Below are positions 26,601-33,315 of a DNA stretch of 64,000 bases, piece by piece. Made by a program: the position numbers and the translations under genes. The notes beneath the pieces are model-generated. The model was not told the DNA's origin. It searched no databases and worked only from the letters and a program-made list of their open reading frames with translations. The stretch's first letter is position 1, and each line of letters begins with the position of its first letter. The DNA is from JAHIQC01 sp964565645 (GTDB taxonomy: Bacteria > Actinomycetota > Coriobacteriia > Anaerosomatales > JAHIQC01): the NCBI GenBank assembly GCA_964565645.1, contig CAZMFQ010000005.1:123133-187132 (forward strand). The letters run 5' to 3'.

Positions 26601-27040
26601 GCTCCCGCTTCGAGCACGAGCGGGGTGAACACCGCCGAGCCCTGGGGCGGGAGCGCGCGCAGGAGAGACCGCGCGCTCGCGACCACGATCACATCGCGGC
26701 CGGTCGAGAGCGCGTGCAGCGCGCGGGCGCGGGCGCCGACCGGTCCGAGGTCGTGCGGGACCTCGGACCAGGGCAGGTCGCCGCGTTCCGGGAAGCGCAG
26801 GACACTCTCGGGCGGCAGGTACGCGGCGACCTGCCGCGCGTAGCGCTCGGCGGCCTCCTCGCCCGCGAGCACGACGAGTGTCGGGCGCGGCTCCTCGGCG
26901 AACAGCGCGGCGGTGAGCAGTGGACGCACGAGACCCGGCACGGCGATCGTGGCGTCGCGGGAGTCCGCCAGGATGCGGCGGGCCTCCTGGAACGCAGGCG
27001 CGATGTCGAGACGGGGTATGAGCGAATCGAGCAGGGACAC
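23618..27040 (-). CDS. mfd: Transcription-repair coupling factor Mfd
   Basis: 1140-residue SF2 translocase that removes stalled RNA polymerase and recruits UvrA. The N-terminal UvrB-like part includes RGGVLDVFPSDGLHPVR. The RNA-polymerase-interacting domain has YVVHATHGIALFREM and GDRLYVPVEQIDRVSKYVG. The motor carries GDVGYGKTEVAIRAAF (Walker A), DEEQRFGVEHKE (motif II) and LSATPIPRTL. The TRG region, with its VATTIIESGID and GRVGRS motifs, and a C-terminal TRCF domain complete it. GTG 27040 is chosen because GAGGGAGA precedes it and it gives the standard N-terminus. A good promoter sits ~80 bases upstream (27129-27157). First gene of the mfd - isomerase - mazG - eno run. Confidence 0.97.
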   Translation of the reverse strand: MSLLDSLIPRLDIAPAFQEARRILADSRDATIAVPGLVRPLLTAALFAEEPRPTLVVLAGEEAAERYARQVAAYLPPESVLRFPERGDLPWSEVPHDLGPVGARARALHALSTGRDVIVVASARSLLRALPPQGSAVFTPLVLEAGAEIDLEETLARLARMGYTRAETAEEPGTFAARGGVLDVFPSDGLHPVRAELFGDEIETLRRYVPSTGQSIGDAGPTEVYTCREVAISSRVVTRAQRALREKALRDPFVAYHLECIENGIYFNGIERYLPVFYEQQGVLTDYLAPETLLVLTEPRSLFDDAARRHDELSAAASSAGVSLDGLVVGPARLDLGGRQRLILLSLLRAGGAVDAEMVARRPEVSGGEEKFIGGVRALVDVGYSVVVAVPERRARHRMTDTLTEAGLSVREIGALLANADGVIMVPQLVQGTVSVSAADVPAGFVIPDARLAVVSIDDVYPRSGRARRSAREVDPTRMTFAFAPGDYVVHATHGIALFREMQHKEVLGAERDYLVLEYAKGDRLYVPVEQIDRVSKYVGAEGSAPRVTRLNTADWSKATTKARKAARKLAFDLVDLYARRSTVSGHAFGPDTTWQLEMEAMFPFEETPDQLAAIADVKADMESEKPMDRLICGDVGYGKTEVAIRAAFKATQDGKQVMILCPTTILAQQHFTNFSERFTPFGVRVEVMSRFRTKTQQATALEGFTAGEVSVLIGTHRLLSRDVTPRNLGLVIVDEEQRFGVEHKEHLKNLREQVDVLTLSATPIPRTLQMSLSGVRDMSVIDTPPPNRFPVNVHVGEYDADVVSGAIRRELARGGQVYFVSNRVKSIDEAVERVREAAPEARIVVGHGQMSEKQLEGVMEKFAANEADVLVATTIIESGIDNPHSNTLIIEDSQRLGLAQLYQLKGRVGRSHVKAYAYFLFPRGQALTEQAVERLTAIREHDELGSGIKVALRDLEIRGAGSLLGAEQHGNMSAVGFDLFAEMLREAVAEARGEPEIAFPDIRVDLPVAAFLPEEYLADVDERVLYYRRIAGAASIESVASVAEDLVARHGALPEPARHLVAIARIRVMAAEAGVTSVTLARRRLRLAPVLEDGPHRATLASRGAVWLSRDRSMAMPVEYGESVTDAALGMLDAILTDA

Positions 27041-27128
27041 GCAGGTCTCCCTCGGTGATGGCGCGAGCGCCGGCGGGACGCGAACAGCACAAGTGCCCGC
27101 GACGGGCGGACCGGCGCGGGGCTCACGT

Positions 27129-27157
27129 AGGGTATCCCCGTGAAGAACAGGGGTCAA
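27129..27157 (-). promoter_or_regulatory. Promoter of mfd
   Basis: On the minus strand TTGACC (27157-27152) and TACCCT (27134-27129) are separated by 17 bases. The predicted start of transcription is about 80 bases before the mfd GTG. It lies in the only non-coding gap between mfd and the divergent MFS gene. Confidence 0.6.
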
Positions 27158-27223
27158 CCGTGACAGCGCTTCGCGCTGAGGGCGTAGACTGTCCTGCGTA
27201 CCCGCGAGGCACGACGGAGGAAC

Positions 27224-28651
27224 ATGGACACCGAACCACAGAGAGGCCCGGGCGGGACTGCCGAGGAGGACCGCGCACGCAGCGCCAATGCCGACGGGCT
27301 CGACTCGCTCGAGGTCCGGGAGGCCGATGTCGGGGTGCCGACGCCGGCCGTCGCCCGACGGGGCGGCACGTTCGAGTCGTTCCGGTACCGCGACTACACC
27401 TGGTTCTGGTCCGGGGCGCTCGTGAGCAACACCGGCTCCTGGATGCAGAACTACGCGCTTGCGATCGTGGTGTACTCGTTCCGGCGCTCCGAGCTCGACC
27501 TCGGCCTCGTGAACTTCGTCTCGGGCGTGCCGGTGCTCGTTCTCGCTCTCTTTGGCGGAATGATCGCGGACCGCCTAGACAAGCGTCGGCTGCTCATGGT
27601 CTCGCAGGCCATCCTCCTCGTGCAGGCCACAGCGCTCGGCGTGCTGTTCGCCACCGGTCACCTTTCCGCAAACAACGCGGTCGCCTCACTCGCCTGGGTT
27701 GCGGCGCTCGGGTTGCTGGGCGGGATCATGTCGGCGCTCACGTTCCCCGCTTGGCAGGCGATGCTCCCCGACCTCGTCCCTCGTGAGTCGCTGCTCAACG
27801 GCATCGCCCTGAACTCGGCGCAGTTCCAGACCTCGCGCCTGCTCGGCCCGCTCGCCGCGAGCGGACTTGTGATCCTCGGGGCGAGCATGGGCGACATCTT
27901 CTACGTGAACGCGGCGAGCTTCCTGTTCGTGATCGCCGCGCTCGCCGCGATCAGGCTGCGCCCCGCCGAGGGCACCCACGCGGCGAGATCCGACCGGGAA
28001 CGCCCGACGGCCAGACCCACGCGGGCGGCCGTGGTCGAGAACCTCATGGCCGGCGTGGGCTACGCGCGGCAGAACCGCGTCGTGGGCCTGCTCATCCTGA
28101 GCACGGCCGTGATGACGATCTTCGGCATGCCGTACATGATGCTGCTGCCCGCCATCGCCGATAAGTCGCTCCACGTCGACAAGCTCGGCGTCTCCTACCT
28201 CATGGCCGCGAACGGGCTGGGCGCCGTGGTGGGCGCGCTCGTGGTCGCGGGCATGGCGCACGGAGCGAACCGCAACCGGATGATCCCGCTGTCCCTGCTC
28301 GCGATGGGCGCGATGCTGGTCGCGTTCGGGATCTCGCGTTCGTTTCCCGCGAGTCTCGTGATCTCCGCGCTCGCCGGCGCCGCGGTACTGACCACGAACT
28401 CGCTCGTGAACACCTCGATCCAGTCGGCGGTCCCCAACCATCTGCGCGGGCGGGTCATGGCCCTGTTCATCATGTCGTTCATGGGGCTGATGCCCGTCTC
28501 GTCGATCGCCTTCGGTGCTCTGGGGGAATACATCGGACCGAGCAACGCCGTGCTCGTCGGTTCGGTCGTGCTCATCGCCTGGGCACTCATGCTGCTGCTC
28601 CGGCCCGCCCTGCTCGCCGAGGAAAGGTCGACCCATGGCAAGGAGTCCTGA
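27224..28651 (+). CDS. MFS transporter, EntS/MFS_3-like exporter
   Basis: 12-helix major facilitator of 475 residues with a ~50-residue hydrophilic N-terminal tail. The loop 2-3 motif reads GGMIADRLDKRRLL, and the second half contains LLPAIADKSLHVDKLGVSYLM. The pattern RYRDYTWFWSGALVSNTGSWMQ (near residue 48; a widely conserved entry segment of this subgroup) places it with the transmembrane secretion effector/EntS branch rather than sugar porters. GGAGGAAC precedes ATG 27224. It overlaps nth by 17 bases. The exported substrate is unknown. Confidence 0.85.
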   Translation: MDTEPQRGPGGTAEEDRARSANADGLDSLEVREADVGVPTPAVARRGGTFESFRYRDYTWFWSGALVSNTGSWMQNYALAIVVYSFRRSELDLGLVNFVSGVPVLVLALFGGMIADRLDKRRLLMVSQAILLVQATALGVLFATGHLSANNAVASLAWVAALGLLGGIMSALTFPAWQAMLPDLVPRESLLNGIALNSAQFQTSRLLGPLAASGLVILGASMGDIFYVNAASFLFVIAALAAIRLRPAEGTHAARSDRERPTARPTRAAVVENLMAGVGYARQNRVVGLLILSTAVMTIFGMPYMMLLPAIADKSLHVDKLGVSYLMAANGLGAVVGALVVAGMAHGANRNRMIPLSLLAMGAMLVAFGISRSFPASLVISALAGAAVLTTNSLVNTSIQSAVPNHLRGRVMALFIMSFMGLMPVSSIAFGALGEYIGPSNAVLVGSVVLIAWALMLLLRPALLAEERSTHGKES

Positions 28652-29330
28652 GCCCGCCGCTGTCCTGACGGAGGCCGAACGGGAGCGCCTCGCACCGCTG
28701 TACGCCGAGCGGCTCGAGGCCGCGTACGGTGACCCCGTCCCGGCGCTGCACTACACGAACGCCTACGAGCTGCTGGTCGCGGTCATCCTCTCGGCGCAGA
28801 CGACCGACGAGGGTGTGAACCGCGCCACGCCGGCCCTGTTCGCACGCTACCCCGATCCCGCGGCGCTCGCCGACGCGGACCAGACCGATGTCGAGGAGCT
28901 GGTGCACTCGCTCGGCTTCTACCACCAGAAGGCCAAGAACATCATCGCGGCGGCCCGCATGATCACAAGCGAGTTCGACGGGAAGGTCCCCGACACGATG
29001 GAGGGCCTGACATCGCTGCCCGGCGTCGCGCGCAAGACCGCCAACATCGTGCTCGGAAACGCCTTTCACAAGGTCGAGGGGATCGCCGTGGACACCCACG
29101 TGTTCCGCCTCGCGCGTCGGTTCGGGCTTTCGACCGAGACCGATCCCAACAAGGTGGAGCGCGACCTCATGGCCCTGTTCCCGCAGGACCACTGGCACCG
29201 GGTCAACTACGACCTCATCAGCCACGGCAGGCAGGTCTGCGACGCGAAACGGCCCGTGTGCGGATCGTGCTTCCTCTCCAATATCTGCCCGAGCGCCTTC
29301 AAGCCCACGGGATGGCGGGAACACGCCTGA
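28635..29330 (+). CDS. nth: Endonuclease III (DNA glycosylase/AP lyase)
   Basis: Base-excision-repair enzyme for oxidised pyrimidines, 231 residues. The helix-hairpin-helix LTSLPGVARKTANIVLGNAF carries the catalytic Lys, and the catalytic Asp is in VDTHVFRLARR. The [4Fe-4S] cluster cysteines follow the family spacing C-x6-C-x2-C-x5-C in the segment CDAKRPVCGSCFLSNIC. ATG 28635 lies inside the 3' end of the MFS gene; AAGGAG-type sequence is present upstream. A terminator follows at 29350. Confidence 0.96.
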   Translation: MARSPEPAAVLTEAERERLAPLYAERLEAAYGDPVPALHYTNAYELLVAVILSAQTTDEGVNRATPALFARYPDPAALADADQTDVEELVHSLGFYHQKAKNIIAAARMITSEFDGKVPDTMEGLTSLPGVARKTANIVLGNAFHKVEGIAVDTHVFRLARRFGLSTETDPNKVERDLMALFPQDHWHRVNYDLISHGRQVCDAKRPVCGSCFLSNICPSAFKPTGWREHA

Positions 29331-29349
29331 CGCACCGGCCGTCACGCAC

Positions 29350-29376
29350 GAACGCCCGCCGGATCGACGGGCGTTC
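29350..29376. terminator. Intrinsic terminator between nth and the bactofilin gene
   Basis: GAACGCCCG-(9)-CGGGCGTTC, a perfect 9-bp stem 19 bases after the nth stop and 23 bases before the end of the converging bactofilin gene. The T run is weak. Confidence 0.6.
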
Positions 29377-29399
29377 CGCAAGCACTCATGACGGCGGTA

Positions 29400-30125
29400 T
29401 CAGGCGTCCGTCTTGCGCTCCTCGGCGATCACCGCGTCCGCGAGGCGCGAGACGCTCTCGGTGTACTCGACGGTCCCGATCTTGCAGCCTTCGCCGATGC
29501 TCACCCGCGCGCCGCGCACCATCTTGGCGGTGGTGTACTCGAGCGTGATGTCGTCGCCCTCGATCGTGTCGACCGTCAGCCGCTTCTCGGTGAACAGTCC
29601 CAGAAGCGCTGCGGGCACGAAGCCCCGGGGGCCGAGCACCGTGATGTTCTCGCCGCCGATCTCGCGCGCCGAAGACTCACCGTGCAGCCGGAACGACACC
29701 CGCTCCGCGTTGAGCAGTCCGCCGACCTTGAACGCGCCCTCACCCTCGAAAGCCTCCGCCTCCACGTTCTCGCCGACGCTGAGCTCCCCGCGCACGTCCG
29801 CCGTGCGCGCCGCGAGACTGCCCTTGATCTGCATGCGGCCCTTGACGCGCAGCACGCCGATGCCCGCGCTCTGCATGGCCGTGGCCTCGCCGTTCACGGT
29901 GACGTCCCCGATCTGGACCTGGCCGTCGAAGCGCCCCGTGCCGTTGATCACCGCCGTGTCCGCCTTGACCGCACCTTTGCAGGTGCCGGCCCCGTTGATC
30001 CTGATCTCGGTGCAGACGATATCCCCGTGCACCGTACCGGCCCCGTTGACGGTCACCGTGCCGTACGAACCGGCGCCGACCGTCCCCTCGCCCGCGATCC
30101 TCACATCGTTCACCTGGTCGTTCAT
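29400..30125 (-). CDS. Bactofilin-like polymer-forming protein
   Basis: 241 residues, almost entirely short beta-helix repeats spaced by Gly and Val/Ile (for example GEGTVGAGSYGTVTVNGAGT, then GDIVCTEIRINGAGTCKGAV). This is the pattern of bactofilins (DUF583), which polymerise into cytoskeletal filaments without nucleotide. At 241 residues it is longer than a typical single bactofilin (about 120-200). The first half is a regular helix, and the second half (from about residue 120) continues less regularly. A good GAGGAG site precedes ATG 30125. It follows the YhbD-like gene by 14 bases, the same pairing known from the Bacillus yhbDEF locus. Confidence 0.82.
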   Translation of the reverse strand: MNDQVNDVRIAGEGTVGAGSYGTVTVNGAGTVHGDIVCTEIRINGAGTCKGAVKADTAVINGTGRFDGQVQIGDVTVNGEATAMQSAGIGVLRVKGRMQIKGSLAARTADVRGELSVGENVEAEAFEGEGAFKVGGLLNAERVSFRLHGESSAREIGGENITVLGPRGFVPAALLGLFTEKRLTVDTIEGDDITLEYTTAKMVRGARVSIGEGCKIGTVEYTESVSRLADAVIAEERKTDA

Positions 30126-30139
30126 CGTTCTCTCCTCGT

Positions 30140-30769
30140 TCAGCCGAGACGGGACGCGATCCCGTCGATATGATCCTGCAGACGCTCCCGTGCGACGAGC
30201 CGTGCACCGCTCTCGACCACGACGACCGCCGAGGAGCTGACGAGCATCGCGGTGGCGACACCCGACTTGCGCACGAACAGCAGGTCGCATTCGGCCCCGT
30301 CGAACGCGCGGTAGCCCTCCTCGAGCACGCGCACGACGAGACGACCCTCCTCGACGCTCACCTCGCCGCTCGCGAGAAGCGCGTCATGGACGCGCGCCGC
30401 GAGCAGGTGACCCACGAGCAGCGGCTCCTCGGCGGAACGGAACTCCGCAAGCGCATCGAGTGCGGTCTGTGAGGCGAGTCCGCGCTCGAGGGCCTGCTCA
30501 CGTGTGAGCGAGACCTCGCCGAGGTCCGGCGCCACGGTGTCGGCGATCTCGTCGAGCGAGACATCGGTGTCCTTGAGCGCGAGGATGCGCTCGACACGGG
30601 CGAGCATGCGCTCGCGGGGGAAGAAGGTCTCGGTGCCGCTGAACGTCGAGCGGCGCACGAACCAGTCCTCCGGGATGAGGCCCTTGCGCTTCCAGCGGTA
30701 CAACTGACCGTACGAGATGCCGGTCTCCACAAGCAGGTCCTTCTTGGAGATCAGTTCCTGCTCGACCAT
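30140..30769 (-). CDS. YhbD-like protein (DUF4004), MerR-type helix-turn-helix
   Basis: 209 residues. The N-terminal winged-helix segment KKDLLVETGISYGQLYRWKRKGL, followed by LIPEDWFVRRSTFSGTETFFPRERM, is the DUF4004/YhbD pattern with a MerR-like fold. The C-terminal domain (about 110-205) is alpha/beta and unassigned. GGAGGT precedes both GTG 30772 and ATG 30769; ATG is taken for its spacing of six. The gene is co-transcribed with the bactofilin gene, as in Bacillus. A perfect palindrome lies inside its own promoter (30813-30841), so autoregulation is likely. A direct role in filament assembly has also been possible for this family and cannot be excluded. Confidence 0.85.
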   Translation of the reverse strand: MVEQELISKKDLLVETGISYGQLYRWKRKGLIPEDWFVRRSTFSGTETFFPRERMLARVERILALKDTDVSLDEIADTVAPDLGEVSLTREQALERGLASQTALDALAEFRSAEEPLLVGHLLAARVHDALLASGEVSVEEGRLVVRVLEEGYRAFDGAECDLLFVRKSGVATAMLVSSSAVVVVESGARLVARERLQDHIDGIASRLG

Positions 30770-30812
30770 CACGTCACCTCCGTTCGTCGTAGTCGCGTGT
30801 GATTCATGGAGT

Positions 30813-30841
30813 AGCGTAACAATGTGTTGTTACGCTGTCAA
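30813..30841 (-). promoter_or_regulatory. Promoter with embedded operator of the YhbD-bactofilin operon
   Basis: Minus strand: TTGACA (30841-30836), a 17-base spacer and TACGCT (30818-30813). A perfect 10-bp inverted repeat AGCGTAACAA-TGTG-TTGTTACGCT (30813-30836) fills the spacer from the -35 edge to the end of the -10. MerR-family regulators bind dyads in exactly this position. Their classical promoters have 19-20 base spacers; here it is 17, which would suit repression. Confidence 0.75.
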
Positions 30842-30905
30842 GACCCCGGGTTCCGGCGGAGCGTACAGGACGGGAAGGATGCAGCAAGTGAAGGAGATGC
30901 GCTGA

Positions 30906-31334
30906 TCAGCGTGTCGGAAGGGCGGTGCCGTAGCGCGCGATGTACGCGTAGACCCAGACCGCCATGCCGGCGGCCAGCAGGGCGCACCCTATCGCCCAGC
31001 GGCGCTGGTTGCGCAGGTACGTCGCAAGATCGATGCGCCCGGCCGCCCGCCGCCATGCGACGCGGTCCGCATTGCGGGCGAACGCGAGCTGCAGCCCGAG
31101 GGTCGCGAGCACCATCAGCACCCCGAGCACCACCGACCACACGCCGAACGCCCGTTCAGCACGCAGCACGTTGTCGACGAACGCCCAGGCCGGCAGGAAG
31201 AACACCCCGGCCCACTGTCCGTGAGCGACCCCCCAGATCGGCGGCATGAGGAACGCGCCCCAGTTGAAGCGCGGCAGACCCTCGGGTCCGTCGGATGCGG
31301 CCGCATGCGCACCGGGTGTCCCGGGTGCGCTCAC
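30906..31334 (-). CDS. Small integral membrane protein, function unknown
   Basis: 142 residues starting at GTG 31334, overlapping the DUF554 stop by four bases (GTGA). A Pro/Ala-rich cytoplasmic-type head is followed by PRFNWGAFLMPPIWGVAHGQW, a motif found in small membrane proteins of the DUF2628-like kind. Three hydrophobic helices are visible (about 35-55, 60-80 and 115-135). No catalytic residues can be named. Confidence 0.7.
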   Translation of the reverse strand: MSAPGTPGAHAAASDGPEGLPRFNWGAFLMPPIWGVAHGQWAGVFFLPAWAFVDNVLRAERAFGVWSVVLGVLMVLATLGLQLAFARNADRVAWRRAAGRIDLATYLRNQRRWAIGCALLAAGMAVWVYAYIARYGTALPTR

Positions 31335-32086
31335 GCGAGCACTCCGGCGATCACCGCGGCGAACACGATCGAGGGCAGCATGTTGCCGACCGGCAGACGT
31401 TTGATGCCCGCGAGGTCCAGGCCGATGCACAGGATGAGCGCGCCGCCGGCCATCTGGATGCCGGCGATGACAGCAGGGGTCATGTACGGCTCGAGGAAGC
31501 TTGCACCGAGCGCGATCCCGCCTTGAACCACAAGCACGGGGATGACCGAGAGCGCCACCCCGACGCCGAGAGTGGTCGCCAAAGCGATGGACGCGATGCC
31601 GTCGAGGAGCGACTTGAGGTAGAGCAGTTGCGGGTCCCCCATACCGTCCTGCAGCGATCCGAGGACCGTCATCGCCCCGACGCAGAACAGAAGCGACGCG
31701 GTGACGAAGCCTTCGACCAGGTTGTGGCCCTTCTCGCCGGGCTGGTCCGTCTTGCCGGGCGCAAGCGCCGGACGCTTGGCGACGATCGCCTGCAGGACAT
31801 GCCCGAAGCGTTCGAGATGGTGCTCGATCCGCAGCGCCTCGCCGGTCAGTGAGCCGAGCACGAGCGAGCCCACCAGCACGAGACCCGCGTAATCGCCCAC
31901 CTTCGTGGCGCCCAGGTCAGACAGACCGCCGATGCTCATGGACGCACCGATGATCATGGTCGACAGCCCGATAGCGGAGAAGGCTATGAGCCGGAAGCGT
32001 TCTGCGATGAGCCTGCCGAAGAGCAGCCCGACGGCGGTGCCCACGAGCACCGCGACCACGTTGACGATGACGCCCGTCCCTGGCAT
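31331..32086 (-). CDS. DUF554 membrane protein (YdfK-like)
   Basis: 251 residues with seven or so hydrophobic helices. The N-terminal pattern GTGVIVNVVAVLVGTAVGLLFG and the central VEGFVTASLLFCVGAMTVLGSLQDG are characteristic of DUF554, an uncharacterised putative transporter family. It starts 2 bases before the NYN-domain gene stop, and the downstream membrane gene overlaps it by 4 bases. Function unknown. Confidence 0.9.
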   Translation of the reverse strand: MPGTGVIVNVVAVLVGTAVGLLFGRLIAERFRLIAFSAIGLSTMIIGASMSIGGLSDLGATKVGDYAGLVLVGSLVLGSLTGEALRIEHHLERFGHVLQAIVAKRPALAPGKTDQPGEKGHNLVEGFVTASLLFCVGAMTVLGSLQDGMGDPQLLYLKSLLDGIASIALATTLGVGVALSVIPVLVVQGGIALGASFLEPYMTPAVIAGIQMAGGALILCIGLDLAGIKRLPVGNMLPSIVFAAVIAGVLA

Positions 32087-32087
32087 C

Positions 32088-32594
32088 TCACTCCTCGTCT
32101 TCGGTCAGCCAAAGGGCCTTGAGCTCCTCGGTGACCTTGTTCGCCCCTTTGGGCATCCCGGCAGTGCTCGCAGGATACCGCTTGGAACCGGTGCGCGCAC
32201 GGCCTGACGCGGCGACGGCGAAGAGCGACTCCCGCCCCCTGCTCTCGAACCCGTGCGAGGCGTGGGTGTGCACGCGTGAGACGAGCTCGCGATCCGAGCT
32301 GACCAGGAGCACCTTCTCTCGCGCGGACGACGCCAGGCCCACGAGCACGTCGTCGGCAGGACCCTGGCGGGCGAACCGCACCTCGACAGGAACACTGCCG
32401 CCGGTCGCACGAATGCCGCCCTCACCGTCGGCGGCGTCGAACACGACCACGATGCGGCCGGACCCCAACAGCTCCCGTCCGTGGATGCGCAGGCGCGCCA
32501 CGAGCGCGTCTCGCTGGGTCTCAAGGGAGGAGTCGCGGGTCGCAGGATCCGCCTTGGTGACGTTGTAGCCGTCTACAAGAAGAAGCATCGTCAC
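32088..32594 (-). CDS. YacP-like NYN-domain ribonuclease
   Basis: 168 residues with a PIN-like NYN fold: LLLVDGYNVTKAD (first catalytic Asp), IVVVFDAADG, ADDVLVGLA and VLLVSSDRELVSRV give the set of conserved acidic residues. Bacillus YacP (Rae1) is a ribosome-associated endoribonuclease. The start may be GTG 32594, which overlaps the preceding stop as GTGA, or ATG 32588. It sits in a four-gene group with the Cys-rich protein, DUF554 and a membrane protein. Confidence 0.85.
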   Translation of the reverse strand: MTMLLLVDGYNVTKADPATRDSSLETQRDALVARLRIHGRELLGSGRIVVVFDAADGEGGIRATGGSVPVEVRFARQGPADDVLVGLASSAREKVLLVSSDRELVSRVHTHASHGFESRGRESLFAVAASGRARTGSKRYPASTAGMPKGANKVTEELKALWLTEDEE

Positions 32595-32827
32595 GCCGAG
32601 GAGCGCTGCCGGCAGTCGTCCTCATCGGCGAGGCGTTCCTTGACCGACAGGAGCCAGACGACCAGTTCGCTGTCCGCCCCCTCGAGCATCCGGAACTCCC
32701 TGATCGCACAGCCCGCCTCCTCGGCGGACAGGCCGAGGTGGCCGACGGCGCGCCAGTAGATGCAGTCCTCGCCGTCGCAGGCGGCCTGGATGCCGTTGGC
32801 TTCTCTGAGATCACAACACTCGGACAT
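32591..32827 (-). CDS. Small cysteine-rich protein
   Basis: 78 residues. Five cysteines lie in the first ~40 residues (Cys4, Cys5, Cys17, Cys22 and Cys40) within MSECCDLREANGIQAACDGE and the following DCIYWR, and another is near the C-terminus. This suggests a metal- or Fe-S-binding knuckle. A clear GAGGAG precedes ATG 32827, and the stop overlaps the NYN gene start, so it is a real translated gene. No family recognised. Confidence 0.7.
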   Translation of the reverse strand: MSECCDLREANGIQAACDGEDCIYWRAVGHLGLSAEEAGCAIREFRMLEGADSELVVWLLSVKERLADEDDCRQRSSA

Positions 32828-32917
32828 GGCGCTCCTCGGTTCCGACCACGCGATTATACAACGCGGTCGGCACCCGGAAGGGGCGCTCAGGGCGATCGTG
32901 CGCCGGAGCGTGTGCGG

Positions 32918-33304
32918 TCAGGGACGCGGGGCGGCCGAGAGCGCGTCGTTGATGGCGCCCACGAGCGAGGCCGCGGAGAGCGGCTTGGTGACATACCCGA
33001 CGGCACCGGCGGCGGTCGCGGCATCCCGGTCCTTCTGGCCGCCGAGCGCACTCACGAAGATCACCGGCAGATGCGCGGTCTCCGGGCTGTCACGGAGCGC
33101 TGCGCAGAACTGCATGCCGTCCACCCCGGGCATCATGATGTCGAGCAGCACGACGTCGGGCAGTTGCTCCGCAAGGGCCTTCATGCCCTCGAACACCGAG
33201 TGGGCCTTGCTCACGGCGAACCCCTCGATCTCGAGCATGACCGAGATCATCTCTGTGACCTCACTGTCGTCGTCGATCGTCAGGACCAGTCTTGTATCGG
33301 ACAT
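32918..33304 (-). CDS. Single-domain response regulator (CheY-like)
   Basis: 128 residues, receiver domain only: LTIDDDSEV acidic pocket, phosphoacceptor Asp in VVLLDIMMPGVDG, Thr/Ser in VIFVSALGG and Lys in GYVTKPLS. AGGAGG precedes the ATG. It lies 11 bases after the REC-ATPase-REC gene and is the last gene of the phosphorelay operon. With no output domain, it either acts by protein contact or is a phosphate sink for the relay. Confidence 0.93.
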   Translation of the reverse strand: MSDTRLVLTIDDDSEVTEMISVMLEIEGFAVSKAHSVFEGMKALAEQLPDVVLLDIMMPGVDGMQFCAALRDSPETAHLPVIFVSALGGQKDRDAATAAGAVGYVTKPLSAASLVGAINDALSAAPRP

Positions 33305-33315
33305 CTGGACTCCTC

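Noticed and set aside
27160..27190. GTGACA-N19-TAGACT with AGCGC-TTC-GCGCT in the spacer as a MerR-type promoter for the MFS exporter
   Set aside because: The -35 match is weak, the dyad is only 5 bp and no MerR gene is adjacent; it is too uncertain to list as a feature.
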